This document shows positions 1 to 11,557 of a stretch of DNA of 64,000 bases, piece by piece (position 1 is the stretch's first letter; each line of letters opens with the position of its first letter). This DNA is from Sycobia sp. Sy_11. Lineage: Eukaryota > Arthropoda > Insecta > Hymenoptera > Epichrysomallidae. A program made the translations under genes and the position numbers. The notes beneath the pieces were generated by a model that made no database searches, was not told the DNA's origin, and worked only from the letters and a program-made list of their open reading frames with translations. The DNA lies in NCBI GenBank assembly GCA_018907035.1, contig JACCIC010000125.1, positions 1,600,514 to 1,664,513 on the forward strand, given 5' to 3'.

Positions 1-59
1 GGAATGAATGGGCCAAATACAATCACCTGGTGAACGATTTCTGATAACCGAAAAAAATG

Positions 60-3000
60 GACACTTTATTCGGAAATTTCGTGTTTTAGGTAAAAATTTT
101 GAACACGTATAAAAGAACCACCTTTCCAGAATACAAATACTCTTTTATTGCTCGAGTCTGCCATTCGAGACATGCTATTTGAGACATCCATGCTGATTTT
201 GTATCATTAGCTTCATCCGATATCGGCCTTGTTGGTGTAAGTATAAGAGGCGAATACTTTACCCATGGACCTGCCGGTTTGTCTATTAGACGATTCAAAA
301 ATTTTTCTTGCGAAGATTTATGGAGCTCAACTAGTAGCTTAACTCAGAGCAATAACAGTTTTCGAATGCACAATACATTTGCTTACAAGCTACTTTCTTC
401 ATATACCTTTTGGAAGTGGTTTTCATCGGAAAAAGGAATTTAACAATAGATAGCGTTGCACAGAGATCTATAGTTGCCTTAAACAATAACCATAATCTTT
501 GTTTACCGCACGCTCTCGTCGTTGGTGAAGCATACCTCTTATTAAAATTACATAACAGGATAGGATATTTTATGATTCTTATGGTGTTATTTATAATAGT
601 ATAGTATATAATATAATGTATAGTGATTATTCATGATGCTCGGCGAAAAAGGAGAAAAAGGAGCCATAAAATTTATACAAGAAGCACATGTCAATAATCC
701 CGACAGAGGATGAACATTGATGGAAGTGAAGAAGTTTCAACAGTATTATGAACCACGCGTTATTGCGATTGTAAATTTCGATAAAGATACTTTAAGATAC
801 GATAAGATTACGGTGACTATATACTGGTCGACAGTTGCAATTCTGTAATAGATAGTAATATAGAGATTGCTGGTATTATTAATCTTTTTTATGATGCAGA
901 TAGAAATCATTTTGATAAATATTGAATTTGATTGGAGCTACGTAAAATTTGTTCGAAATGTTTTTTTACCATCAGCTTGCGAACAGAAGAATACCGGTCA
1001 TTTAATTATATCCATAGCATGCAATCGTGAATTTTTTGGCCACTCTTGTTTCGAGACGCATAAAAAATTTCTAGAATCAAAAAAGAAGGGTTGTAAAAAG
1101 AAGAAAGAAAATAGTTGCGATACCGTTGAAATATGCATTTTTTGTTGTAAAACGTTATATACTGATAGGATTAGACATGAATGTGGAACGAAATGATGTA
1201 AATTTTGTAAAAAAATCACATAAATTTAGAGAATTTTGATATATGCAGTCTATATGATACAATGTGAAAAATAAAAAAAGAATAAACTTATTATGTTTTA
1301 CATTATGAGACCCGCCCAGATACAGTATATCAACATCATTCGACTACAAAAATTCGTGTACGCAATTTTTGCGTAGATCAACAGGTGTGCACGGATTGTT
1401 TGCATTTAGACGATGTTACCGAACGTTTTAATACTTGCGGAATTAGGGAATATATATTTTACGATGACCCTGTTCGTTTAATATACCTCAGTATACGTGA
1501 AAAATCCGAATTCAATGAAATAATTTGAATCGTATATAATTCTAATAAATTTGACATCCAATTTATTTTAAAGATGTTAACGGAGCAGAGATGGAATTAT
1601 CAAATAATGCCCAGTGGAATTTTAAATGGTCAAAATGTAGTAATTTTGTAATCAGGTCAGACAAAATTTCTTGATAGTCTAAATTAATTTCATATGAAAT
1701 TAAGCGCGTTACCCTCTGCTTTTGGTTTACCTGATAGTAACAAAAAAGGCTATTTTCTGCATTTATTTAACACAGTATATGTGTAGGACCGCTTCTAGAT
1801 GCTCATTTTTAAGAGCCTGATTCTATGTGATTGGAAGAGAGAAAATTTTTTTACGTGTGGTACAATGAAACATCTCCTAATTATATTTTCGATTTTAAAA
1901 AAGAGATTGTTAAATATTGTCGAATGGATGTAGAGATTTTAAGACAAACTTGTCTGGTTTTTAGAAAGATTTTTCTTTCTTTCGGTGACACGGATCCTTT
2001 TCTAAATGCTACAACTGTAGCATCGGTGTAGTCAAATGTGTTTAGGAAAAAATTCTTGATCTTAAACAGTATAGGTATAATACCACCTTCAGGTTACATA
2101 CGAGGTTGCACATATTCTCAAAAAGCTATCGAGTAGCTTCTTCTGTGCGAGTGTGAAGTTCGAAGAGACATTATAAACACGGGTAGATCGCGAGAATTCT
2201 TCGTTTTTTGGTAGATGGATACTTACCTCCGCTGAATGAGTGGATCATTGAGAGGGTCGTAGTGTATAAATTTCAAGGTTGTCATACATACAGTTGTCCA
2301 AAATGTTGTAAAGATCAGTGCGGTCAGAAAACAAAATTTTCATGGTCGTTGGATGAGGTGTATGAACATACTAGAGCTAAAATTGATCACTTCAACTCTT
2401 TGGAATATATAACCTACGAAATGTGGGAGTGCGAGTTTGATAAAATTCAAAAGGAGAATTCGGATATTAGCGATTACATAACAAATCATCCTCTGATAAG
2501 TAAAATTACGTTGAATTCAACTGAGGCCGTACAGAAAATATCGTTACTTATTATCAGATAAAAGAGGGAAAAAATCAAATACACAGATATTTGCTTTTTA
2601 TATCCGTACATATGTAAAAGGAGACAATTTCCTGTCGGTCATCCGAATATATACGTAGGCTTCGAATTTTTTGAATCGACAGAGGGAAATAATGATAGAG
2701 TTTTACCACCATATGACTTATTCCTAGTTGTTTTGCCCGTTAAAATGCACAATAAATTATTATTTGCATTGTGTGGGAGTTGTTGCAATGAAATGTCAAT
2801 CTATCTGTAACCACGAAAACGTTAGTGAACGTGAATTTACGATAACTTGGGTGATCGATGAGTTGCGAAAAGTGATTGAACTAGGGTATCGCATCAGTGA
2901 AATATATATATAATTTGGCAGTACAATATGATACGATTCGATCCGTGTACCGGTAATGATGTTTTATTTGCCAGCTAATATACATACGTTTTTACGCATA

Positions 3001-3860
3001 AAACAACAAGCTAGTCGATAGCTTACATGGTGCGTCGACGAAGTGAGTAAAGCTAATTATTTGGAAAAAATTCAGGTTTAGGTTCTGTGGCCAAGCTCTG
3101 CTTGAATTCGTTCTGGGGTAAATTTGGTCAACGAGATAATTTAAAGCAAACGACTATTATTAATACGCGAAAGCATTTACTGGAATTATTGCTTCATCCC
3201 AAAAAAGAAATTTTAAATTTATTACTCGTAAGTGACGAGATTTTATATGTTAGTAATTTAGAGATGAGGCTATAGAACAAACTAGGAACACGAATATTGT
3301 TATAGCTGCTTATACTACTGCACAGGTGCGCTTGAAACTGTATTCTTATTTCGAAAAATTAAACCGACGAATTCTGTATTACGATTCAGATTCATGTATA
3401 TACGTAAACACGAATAATATTTGCGAATAGGAGCCTCTTACAGGTTCACTATTAGTTTAAATGACAGATGAATTAAAAACTACAGTTTCTAGACATAGAA
3501 ACATTTATATCAGGAGGTTCGAATTTTTATGGATTTCAAGTAACTAATTCATCTACTCGTGAAACCATAGAGTGTTGTAAAGTCAAAGAAATAGTTAAAG
3601 AAATAGTTTAAATTTTAAAAATTCTTTAAAAATAAATTTTAATAATATAAAAAAATCTTGTAAATGTAGCATTTGAGGACGATAAGCATCCTACGGAAAG
3701 AGAGGAAAATAATATAAAAATTAATTTTAAATCTATAAGCCACATCCTAGATCACGATGTTGTAACCAGAAACGAAGTGACGGCATGTTGTATTATTTTG
3801 AAGAAAAGGCGTTATTTCACACAAACTTTGTCGTTACCATCTAGTTATAAAAATTAATGT
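60..3860 (+). pseudogene. Polinton protein-primed DNA polymerase B, decayed
   Basis: Fragments of one PolB appear in order in all three plus frames. An N-terminal block near 210-300 reads HGPAGLSIRRF, and a block near 455-530 resembles the 'RSIV..N...LC..ALV' signature. A cysteine-rich zinc-binding stretch lies at 960-1190. The 3'-5' exonuclease start, with a YETRPD-like motif, is at about 1305, and YCRMDVEILRQ with DPFLNATTVAS at 1915-2030 gives Exo III and the following motif. A CHTYSCPKCC block is at 2281-2310. The motif B region (LCLNSFWGKFGQ) is at 3093-3130 and the motif C region (ILYYDSDSCIY) near 3370-3400. The C-terminal block HPTEREENNIKINF is at about 3690-3730. More than ten stops or frame changes make it non-functional. 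The 5' end may lie outside the window. Confidence 0.82.
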
Positions 3861-4021
3861 AAAAAATCCTCTTAATAGATGTACTTGATTAGATTTTGTA
3901 ATAATACTATGTAAAAACTCATCTGTAAAGCAAAAAAAAAAATGATGTAATTTTTTTATCCTACTAAAGATTTATGATTATTATTATTAGTATTTTTATA
4001 ATTATTGTTGTTATTATTGTT

Positions 4022-4052
4022 ATTATTCCATATATATATATTCCATATATAT

Positions 4053-4087
<35 letters not shown>

Positions 4088-4098
4088 TATATATATAT

Positions 4099-4175
<77 letters not shown>

Positions 4176-4203
4176 TATATATATATATATATATATATAT
4201 ATA

Positions 4204-4239
<36 letters not shown>

Positions 4240-4242
4240 CAC
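4022..4242. repeat. (TA)n microsatellite
   Basis: Nearly pure TA dinucleotide repeat with a few TATG and ATAG interruptions. It follows an AT-rich spacer from 3860 that holds no recognisable gene. Confidence 0.97.
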
Positions 4243-4249
4243 ACATTAA

Positions 4250-4600
4250 AATTTGGCTAGATTAATCGTGCGGTCCCACTCGCACTCTTATTAGTTGAGA
4301 AAAGTGCGCGTCTAGCACGCGCGTCATATCAGTTAATTCACGCGTGTTCCTAGCAACCCCCTCGCGCGCTAATAGCTGGTTGACGTGCACTCGTCCGCTC
4401 CGCGCCGCCCTGAAGCACGACGCGGTCTGCTGCTGATTTGTAAAATAGTGCGTGATGATAAAATGCAAAGAAAACCTTTGTAGAGCTTAGTTGCAAAGAT
4501 GGATACTATGCGAAAGCATATATTTACTTTTTGCGTGTGTGGTCCCACTGATTTGCGTGTGTGGTCACACATTTCAGACCCAATGGCGGAGTACGTATAG
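4250..4600. other. GC-richer spacer between PolB and ATPase relics
   Basis: No gene is recognised here. The stretch is clearly richer in G+C than its surroundings between about 4270 and 4430, which suggests a short insertion into the relic element. A short direct repeat (TTTGCGTGTGTGGTC with one later mismatch) occurs at about 4530 and 4551. Confidence 0.5.
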
Positions 4601-5103
4601 AATTTAGAGAAGGACTACTTCACCCAATCGACTAATTGTGCGATAACGAACAGAAAAAGCTACATATACTAGACGATCTCATGCGTGAACCATTGATTAA
4701 TATAATTTTCGATTTATTTACAAAGAGTAGTCACCATAAAATATAAGCGCTATTTTCATAACCCAGAATATATTTCACAAAGGCAAAGCGCTACGGGATA
4801 TAAGTTTAAATACAAAGTACATGGTTATTTTCAAAAACCCTCGCGATCCTGCTCAAATACAACATTTAGCGCGTCAAGTTTTCCCGGAAGATTCGAAATT
4901 TCCGCAAGAAGACTACGTGGACGGCACAAAGAATCCTCACTCTAATTTATTTCTAAATTTATTGCAAGATTCCTTTGACAACTTCCGTGTACATAGCTGC
5001 ATATTTCCCGAAGATGAGCAACATTATGTTTACATAAACCATCAGAAACCTTTCTTTTCATTACACAAAAAAAGTTCGCCTACAAAATATTACGATTATT
5101 AAA
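4600..5103 (+). pseudogene. Polinton packaging ATPase (C-terminal half), decayed
   Basis: One plus frame carries a Walker B-like motif (HILDDLMRE) near 4662-4690, a TQNIFHKGKALRDISLN block at 4761-4811 and VIFKNPRDPAQIQHLARQVF at 4824-4883. This is the arrangement of the FtsK/HerA-type ATPase used for genome packaging in one branch of Polinton and adintovirus-like elements. The Walker A half is not recognised upstream, where a GC-rich spacer sits, so the gene is truncated as well as mutated. The last open stretch, from the ATG at 4821 to the stop ending at 5102, is 93 codons. Assignment is by remembered motif pattern. Confidence 0.72.
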
Positions 5104-5530
5104 AGAAAATTTTTCATGTCTGCGAGCCTCAGTCTTTTGCAGTCAATGGCTCTAACAGCATCTAGAAATCCTAAAAAAAATTACAGCATACTTGGTAAAC
5201 ATTTTACAAAGAAAGACGCATCACGGTTACTCATCCTCATACATGGTGATAGCCAAGCACATAAAGCACTTCTACAGTCTACCGATAAAACAACCTAAGG
5301 TGTGTATGCGAATGCGTGTTGAATATTCTGACAGGTGTGTTTCCGTTCTAAAATTCAGAGTATAAACGTTTAAAATAACATCGACACGTACTACGTAAAT
5401 TAGTTCACGATAACTCTATGAACGGTTGGAAAACACAAAAGAAAATTTTGCTGCAACACGGTTGTGATTTCTTACAGTTAATTATAGCACCTATAATCGG
5501 TTCTCTTATTTCCAAATTAATCGGTAAATA
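5104..5530 (+). pseudogene. Small Polinton protein with hydrophobic C-terminus, decayed
   Basis: The first part is open as a 60-codon stretch from 5116. After at least one frame change the end reads KILLQHGCDFLQ followed by a hydrophobic LIIAPIIGSLISKLIGK tail ending near 5530. Small proteins with a basic middle and a 'KR.IL.Q.G..FL' motif before a hydrophobic tail are common beside the ATPase in insect Polintons. They are probably virion components, but their role is not established. It lies directly between the ATPase and an unknown ORF on the same strand. Confidence 0.55.
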
Positions 5531-5546
5531 AAATTTAAAAAATAAT

Positions 5547-6120
5547 TATGCAGCGAGCTTGTAAAATGATTATTGTGCCTAAAGATATGATTGAACGCTT
5601 GCAAAATAAATCCGAAACTATACTTCAAACGAGGGTACCAGCAGGAGAAACGGAAACCGCTGAAAATACAACTCAAACTAGGGGGGAATAATTTTTTAAG
5701 GCTCGATTCTGAAATCATCGATATTTTATATTCAAAGAAAAATTACACAAAGGAACGGGAACAATGTCTAAATTATTTATAAGTCTTAGGTCGATATCTA
5801 TTTTTCAAGGATTGCGAAAGAGACACAGAACGAAATATTTATCTTGCATTAGATGATGTAGAAGTATTTTTACTCCGCTTACCGAAGAGAATATAATAGA
5901 ATACTACCTAAAGCTTTCGAGCGTAAAGCACGACTTTTACTCCGAGTCTGGCTTGAAAGCCTCTTTCCACGTGCTCATACATGTAATGTTCATGGATCGC
6001 GCAAGTTTGAGTATAAAATGAATAACTGTGCTTTGTTCAAGAGCTATTTAATCAAAAAGAGGCTATGATTGTTTCTACCTGAAGAAGATTATCCGCGACC
6101 GATTCATAGCGAAACCTTCT
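5547..6120 (+). pseudogene. Conserved Polinton protein of unknown function, decayed
   Basis: The ATG at 5547 opens MQRACKMIIVPKDMIERLQN, the start pattern ('VP..M.ERL') of an unknown ORF that I recall following the small hydrophobic protein in Polintons of this type. After frame changes, recognisable pieces continue: LRLDSEIIDILYSKKNYTKE at about 5698-5757 and ERKARLLLRVWL at about 5920-5955. The order fits the same gene. Several stops make it non-functional. No biochemical function is known to me. Confidence 0.5.
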
Positions 6121-6289
6121 ATACCGCCCTTTTGATTTATCAAGAGTAGCAACGTAAATCACACGTTAATTTTCACTCCATTAGTTAAGCTGAAATTGAT
6201 AAAGTTTACGAATCTGAGAAAGGTGATGAAATATCATCCTCAGATATATCGGGATCATGAATACAAGAGATATCATGCAGGCTCTAAGA

Positions 6290-6630
6290 AATATATGAGC
6301 CAAAATCGTTGGTGTATATGCGTCGGATCAGATACCTAAACACTTGAGTCTTCCTGCTGCAGTAATATTAAAAAACAAACACCTCAGACAAACCTGGATC
6401 ACACTGGATTGATTTCTACATAGAAAAAACGGATATGGAAACTACTTCGTTAGCTATGGTCTTCCTTTAATATCGTCATATTATTTTGTGTCTCAGGAGT
6501 AATTGTATAAGATACGAATGGAATAAAAAATAAATTCAAAATTTCGATTCGCAAATGTGCGGTGAATATTGCGTTGCATTTCTTTATTTTATATGTACCG
6601 GTCCTTCTTTGCGCTCTTAGTCTACTATTT
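6290..6630 (+). pseudogene. Adenain-like cysteine protease (PRO) of Polinton, decayed
   Basis: A frame starting near 6308 reads IVGVYASDQIPKHLSLPAAV. A second frame carries SDKPGSHWIDFYIEK at about 6386-6430, with the His of the catalytic triad. A third carries NFDSQMCGEYCVAFLYF at about 6539-6590, with the probable catalytic Cys in the usual D-S-x-x-C-G context. These are hallmark blocks of the adenovirus-type maturation protease found in Polintons. At least two frame shifts and several stops separate them. It is the last recognisable gene of the relic. Confidence 0.75.
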
Positions 6631-6639
6631 AAACGCAAA

Positions 6640-7013
6640 ATACACGGCGCAGCGACGCGCTAGTGGCAGTGTTTTATAAAAACATTATTCGAAAACTAAG
6701 AAAAACATGTAAGAAACCCCGCTTGCGAATTAACGCGTTACCTCGCACTAACTCTATCGGGGCTATATTATGTAATCAATCATGTATATCGATAATGAAA
6801 TTATTGTAAAAATTAACTTTTTATACAGAAAAATGTAATCCAATATTGTAATAAATATTGATCTTTCTAATTCTATGCGTTTATAATTTTTACCTATTCC
6901 ACTATTTTCGTTACAGCTCAAATGTAAATAAAAATGTGTAATAATTAATTATTTTTAAAGAATTTATATCTAGTTGTTATTCGTGAAAATCATACTTAGA
7001 AATCTTAAATATA
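6640..7013. other. AT-rich spacer, no gene seen
   Basis: Ordinary AT-rich DNA between the Polinton relic and the mariner. It may contain the right end of the Polinton, but no inverted repeat partner was found. Confidence 0.6.
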
Positions 7014-8331
7014 CGAGGTGTGTTAAAAAAATAACAAGAATTTTCATTTTATGAAAAAAAATATTTATTTATTCATCACTATATCTTTTGTCCTCGTCAA
7101 AGCAATCCCCCTTGGATACAACGTACTTGTACCAACGCTTTTTCCCATCCTGGAAACACATTTGAAAATCGATCTTTGTAATAGCTTTTAGCTCTTTCAG
7201 TAATTCGCTTTTAATGTCATCTATGCTTGTAAAACGACGGCTATTTAATGTTCTCTTTATTTTTGCAAATAAAAAAAAGTTACATGAAGCTATATCTGGC
7301 GAATATCGAGGCTGAAGCAACGTTAAAATTTTGTTTTTGATAAAAAATTCACGAACAAGCAATGAAGTGTGAGCAAGTGCATTATCGTGGCAAAAGCCAT
7401 GAATTGTTTTGCCACAAATCCTGGCATTTTTTTAGATTACTTCACGCAAAGGACGTCGAGCTAGTAGGTAGAACTTGTTATTGATTGTATGACCTTGTGG
7501 CAAAAATTCATGATGCACTATGCCGTTAAACTCGAAGAACACAGTGAGCATAATCTTCACTTTCGACCGCATTTGTGGATCCTTTTTCGGTCTTCGCGAT
7601 CCAGAATGCCTTCACTGGAACGATTGAGCCTTAGTTTCGACATCATATCCGTAAACCCATGTTTCGTCACCTATTATAACACGTTTTAGTAGTTCTGGAT
7701 CGCTATTAACTTCATTTAGTGGCTCCTGAGCAACTTCCATTCGCCGCTTTTTTGTTCGAAATTCACCAATTTTGGAACAAATTTTGCTGCCGCACGTTTC
7801 ATATTCAAAACATCCGAAAAATTTCTATGTCATGAGCCAACTGATATGCCAACATCATCAGCGACTTCTCTGGTTGTGATTCGGCGATCGTTTATAAACA
7901 TTTCTTTTACTTTCTTCACGTTTTCATCGTTTGTTGATGTGCTTGGGCGTCGGGGTCGTTCGTCATCTTCAACGTTTTCGCGGACATCTTGGACACGCTT
8001 ATACCACTCGTAAATCCTTGCTTTACTCATAGTAGACTCACATATGCCTTTTTGAACATTTTACAAATTTCACAACACTTTATTTTATTTTTTACGCAAA
8101 ATTTAATACAAATTCGTTGCTCCATTTTTTTCACAAATGAAAATCGACGAGCTCGAAAAAAGACGTCTAAAGTTAGCGGCTGCCACTTAAAAAATAAGCA
8201 ATGAATATTGCCGAAAATTTTATCGTACTTCAGGGTCATGCGTACCAACATAATAGAAAAATTTTTTATACAGGTGGAGTCTCCAAACCCGTGAAATTTA
8301 AAATATCTTGTTACTTTTTGAAAATACCTCG
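7014..8331 (-). mobile_element. Mariner transposon with both inverted repeats, transposase decayed
   Basis: The left terminal repeat begins CGAGGTGTGTTAAAAAAATA at 7014, and its imperfect reverse complement ends at 8331. TA dinucleotides flank both ends (7012-7013 and 8332-8333), as expected for a mariner target duplication. The total length of about 1.32 kb is typical. On the minus strand the transposase is recognisable: the helix-turn-helix half (WYKRVQDVRENVEDDERPRR) at 7830-8030 and the C-terminal part with YSPDIASCNFFLF at 7069-7362. The middle is broken by stops and frame changes, so it cannot make an active transposase. An Asn replaces the usual third catalytic Asp in the C-N-F-F context. 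Confidence 0.9.
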
Positions 8332-8631
8332 TACTATACACGAAAAAAAGAGTAATAGTTTAACATTTTTGAAAACGTACAGGTGTAAACTTAGAAGACT
8401 TACTCAAATGTTTAAGATAGTAACATCCAGTATTTCTGGCGGATCATTTTATCAAGGGGCTACTGAAAGGTTAAAACTTATCAGAACGTGTTGAAACCTG
8501 ATATGTAACGCCTTTTCAGTTTGGACGTTGCATCATAATTTGAAGTAGATATACTTGTTAAAAACTGTACTTAATTACGCTATGTAACGTTATTCGACTA
8601 ACATAGGGCGTGGGGTGAAAAACATTAGGGT

Positions 8632-9287
8632 GGAGAGTTGAAAGATATAAAGCGGGTTGATTCGTGTGTGATTATCAATGTTCTCGAAGACGTGATAGCA
8701 AATATACCTATTTTTTCAATAACATGCACTCGCACACCCTCGTTTATAATGAAGATAATCACGAATGTAACGAAGAACTCATCGTTTGGTGTATCCAATA
8801 TACTTTTATCGACGAAGTACGATATCAACAGATCCGGCTCTAAGAGAATCGCGATTGTCTCAGAATCTTCGAATGGCTTATGTAAACCTGTCGTAAAAAT
8901 CTGCAGTAGTGGATTAAAATGCGTGACTTTTGACGCTAATAACTGGGGAACATTCAACTGTCACACAGATATTATATCGCCCTATATGAAGAATACATAT
9001 TCATTTTATAAAGAATCTGGTAAGCCGACAAAAAATTTTCTACAGGATCATGATCTATCCTTCGTAACGGCGTATGGTTCCAGAGCAATACATATTGAAG
9101 AGCGACCATTAAAAAACCAGGAACCTCTCATCGTAAGAGATGATATTCGTTCTCTTTCAGAAAATCGATTCATTTTCAATAATCTAAAATTAAAACCTAC
9201 CCAAACAACGATCACAGTGATCAAAATTTCAAGAATTAATTTTAATACGATCAAGTGTAAAAACTATCCGATCCTGTTATCGCAGTG
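8632..9287 (+). CDS. Unrecognised 216-codon open frame, duplicated at 11.6-12.0 kb
   Basis: This long open frame has no obvious ATG at its start: the frame opens near 8632 with TTG at 8638, and the first ATG is at 8749. It matches no family I can name. Residues encoded by about 8727-9072 recur at roughly 80% identity in an inverted copy at 11697-12034. Both copies read without a stop in the shared 109 or so codons, including CVTFDANNW and SGKPTKNFLQ. Several Cys residues in the shared part are retained (VKICSSGLKC, NCHTD). It could be an exon of a host gene, a fragment of an endogenous viral gene, or part of an unknown transposon. The conserved frame argues that it was protein-coding. Function unknown. 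Confidence 0.4.
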
Positions 9288-9540
9288 AAGAGCAAAAACT
9301 TAGAATGGAGAAAAATGTTTTAAAAAAAATTAAAATAGTATTTTATTTTGAAGCTCTACTGCTTATTTACTTATTAATGGTATTTTCAATTAATAGAAAT
9401 CTTTCGTATGTAAAATAAACTATAAATTCAATACTTGTTTAAGTTCCAGTTCAAAATCACGTTCAAAATTGTAAAGCTTCAATTGATTTTGCTATTTTTG
9501 TTTTTTAGTTTATTTTTAGTTTTAGTTTATAAGGTAAGGG
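9288..9540. other. AT-rich spacer, no gene seen
   Basis: Short AT-rich stretch after the unknown open frame. No coding or structural signal was seen. Confidence 0.6.
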
Positions 9541-9984
9541 GACTTACGCTAATCAAGCACCCCAAAAGGAGCAGATTTTACGATGTCCAAGTCGTTGTTC
9601 CCGGGTAATGCTAAAAGTAAATAAGAACATTCAAAGTAAAATGTCCTTGAAGGGCATCGTCAAGGCCATGCAGAGCGTCACCACTGCATGCACCTTGATA
9701 AAGTTGATAGCTTTTGTGGTACGAAAATTGAGAATTTTCTATACCAAGAGATTTCCAGACCTTGTTCGAGGTGAAATGACCTTGTGTGGCCATTAAGGTC
9801 ATCCTTGACACGTGACTTAAGCACATGTTAGATGTAAAATTGTCTGCTCTTTCGATTGCCGTTGTCAAAAATAGGGAAGGTCACTATTAAATTCCTTGAC
9901 AAAAGTTACCTCTAGATTGACCTTTACCTTATCCAAAATTAGTTTACCTGCAAACTTATTAAGGTGGTCCGGGACTTTTTGGAC

Positions 9985-9988
<4 letters not shown>
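9540..9988. repeat. Possible MITE-like repeat rich in AGGTCA half-sites
   Basis: The segment repeats forms of CAAGGTCA and its reverse complement TGACCTTG many times (for example near 9645, 9775, 9804, 9880 and 9918). It ends in GGGACTTTTTGGACACCC immediately before a (TA)n array. Ends of that type occur on non-autonomous Tc1/mariner-type repeats. No partner end was found, so the boundaries are uncertain. Confidence 0.35.
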
Positions 9989-10040
<52 letters not shown>

Positions 10041-10200
10041 CGCACGCACACATGTGCGCATGCAACGTGAAGAGAGAAAGAGAGAGAGTCGTTGCGCCAT
10101 CGGTCCGAAAGCAGCCGGCTATCGGTCTTTTTTCTTTTGTGCGGATTTTTGTAATGAGACTCCCGCGCGCTCTCTCTCTCTCTTTCTCTCTCTTTCTCTA
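9988..10200. repeat. (TA)n followed by GA- and CT-rich low complexity
   Basis: A pure TA repeat covers about 9988-10036. It is followed by AGAGAG runs near 10070-10090 and a CT-rich run near 10170-10200. Open frames crossing this stretch are low-complexity artefacts. Confidence 0.95.
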
Positions 10201-11557
10201 CTCGCCGCCAGTGGCCGCAACTGGCCTAGAATATCTTCACGACGGAATTTGACTTTAATGTTTTAATATAAAAATCTTTTCATTTCGTACTTTACATTAA
10301 CCCAATTTGTACAACATGGTGTAGCTGAAATAAATTTTTCGAGAGGCACCGTCCACACATAGCACTGTTCATTCACGAAGGGTGCTCAGCATCGTAGCAG
10401 GAAGTTACACATTGATATCGAATTTATTTCGTAACCCATAAGGAAATACGAAACGGTGATAATAACGTAGACGGAGATCGCGTCATGCTCATATGAAAAT
10501 GTCTTTCTTAAGGGTAGGACATCCAGCTTCAACGGCTATTATACTTCGAAAATAATTTGAAAAGTAAGAATATTTAATATGTTACTTTTACCGTTCTTTT
10601 GCTTTTGAAATTATTTTCCTGGTGTACGCGAACTTGGCTAATCGATGACCCCCTGCTTGATGTACATTATCCACATTCCAATGTCTCTGAATCGACTGAC
10701 AACCCTTTCGTCTTCAAAATATATATAAATATAAAATAAAATTATTATATAAAATAAAATCAACGGTAGAGGGCCGCACAGCTGGGTAAGAAATTATTAC
10801 GGAGGTTAGGTATTAAGCTCATTCATTACAATTTTGATTGCTCTTACATAACTGAATTTAATATCATATTTGAACAATAAAATTATATTTGTACAATAGT
10901 CAGCTGTAGATAGTTTATTGATTATAGTTGTTCGCACGATTAGAATAGTAACTTTCAAGTCTTACATGCCTGGGAACTGGCATTCAGTTTTGCCTTACTG
11001 AAGCAGACAACGAAATCTTAATATAAGTTCCAATACTACGGATACTTGACATTCATTAATAAATCTAAACACCGTTTCTGTCTTACTAACAAATCTTCGG
11101 TACTATCTAACAAATCTTCGGTATCGATCAGAATAGAAATGTAAATAGTCCGCCATTCTTATATACCTCTATAACTTCGTTCGGCAAAGAGGGAAAAATA
11201 AACTGCAGAAATTGTTCGTTCGCCATCGCATGTACATGTAAAATTGTAAAAGTTACGAATAAAGTATATATTACTCATATATGCGGATTTCTTACGTTAT
11301 TTCACATATTCATTCAATTAGCAGTATAAAATTATTTTTGCATACTGCATTGTGGTGACTACATGATCACTGGCAACACTATAGGTATTAGTATATGCTG
11401 CTGCAATTGAGTCATATACTTTGCGTTGATGGCAAGAATTCGGCTCAAAGGATCCAAAAATGGCTGCGCCACTTGGTTGTTTCTAAGTGTGTAAATTATG
11501 TAGGACTTCAACAGTTTCCAAGAGCAATATCGGCAAGCTAAGTCGACTTCTCCAAGT
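10201..11557. other. Non-coding stretch, possible old LTR in its right half
   Basis: No gene was seen. The right half has an AATAAA signal near 11260 followed at about 11353 by TGGTGACTACATGATCACTG, which looks like the border between an LTR and a primer-binding site in insect retroelements. No matching second LTR was found. A 17-base phrase (CTAACAAATCTTCGGTA) is repeated in tandem near 11086-11123. The stretch ends in a small foldback that is listed as a finding. Confidence 0.35.

Larger units (their letters stand above)
60..6640 (+). mobile_element. Decayed Polinton/Maverick relic (lineage 1)
   Basis: Five Polinton-type genes follow one another on the plus strand: protein-primed DNA polymerase B, packaging ATPase, a small protein with a hydrophobic tail, an unknown protein and an adenain-like protease. 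Every one is broken by stops and frameshifts, so the element is old. No terminal inverted repeats could be located; the left part may begin before the window. The ATPase type (Walker B followed by a TQN motif and an FKNPRD block) differs from the ATPase of the young element at 61 kb, so this is a separate lineage. The identification rests on remembered family motifs, not on a search. Confidence 0.8.

Noticed and set aside
4023..4208. 61-codon Tyr-Ile frame
   Set aside because: Translation of the TA repeat.
7489..7689. Plus-strand frame inside the mariner at 7014-8331
   Set aside because: Antisense shadow of the transposase.
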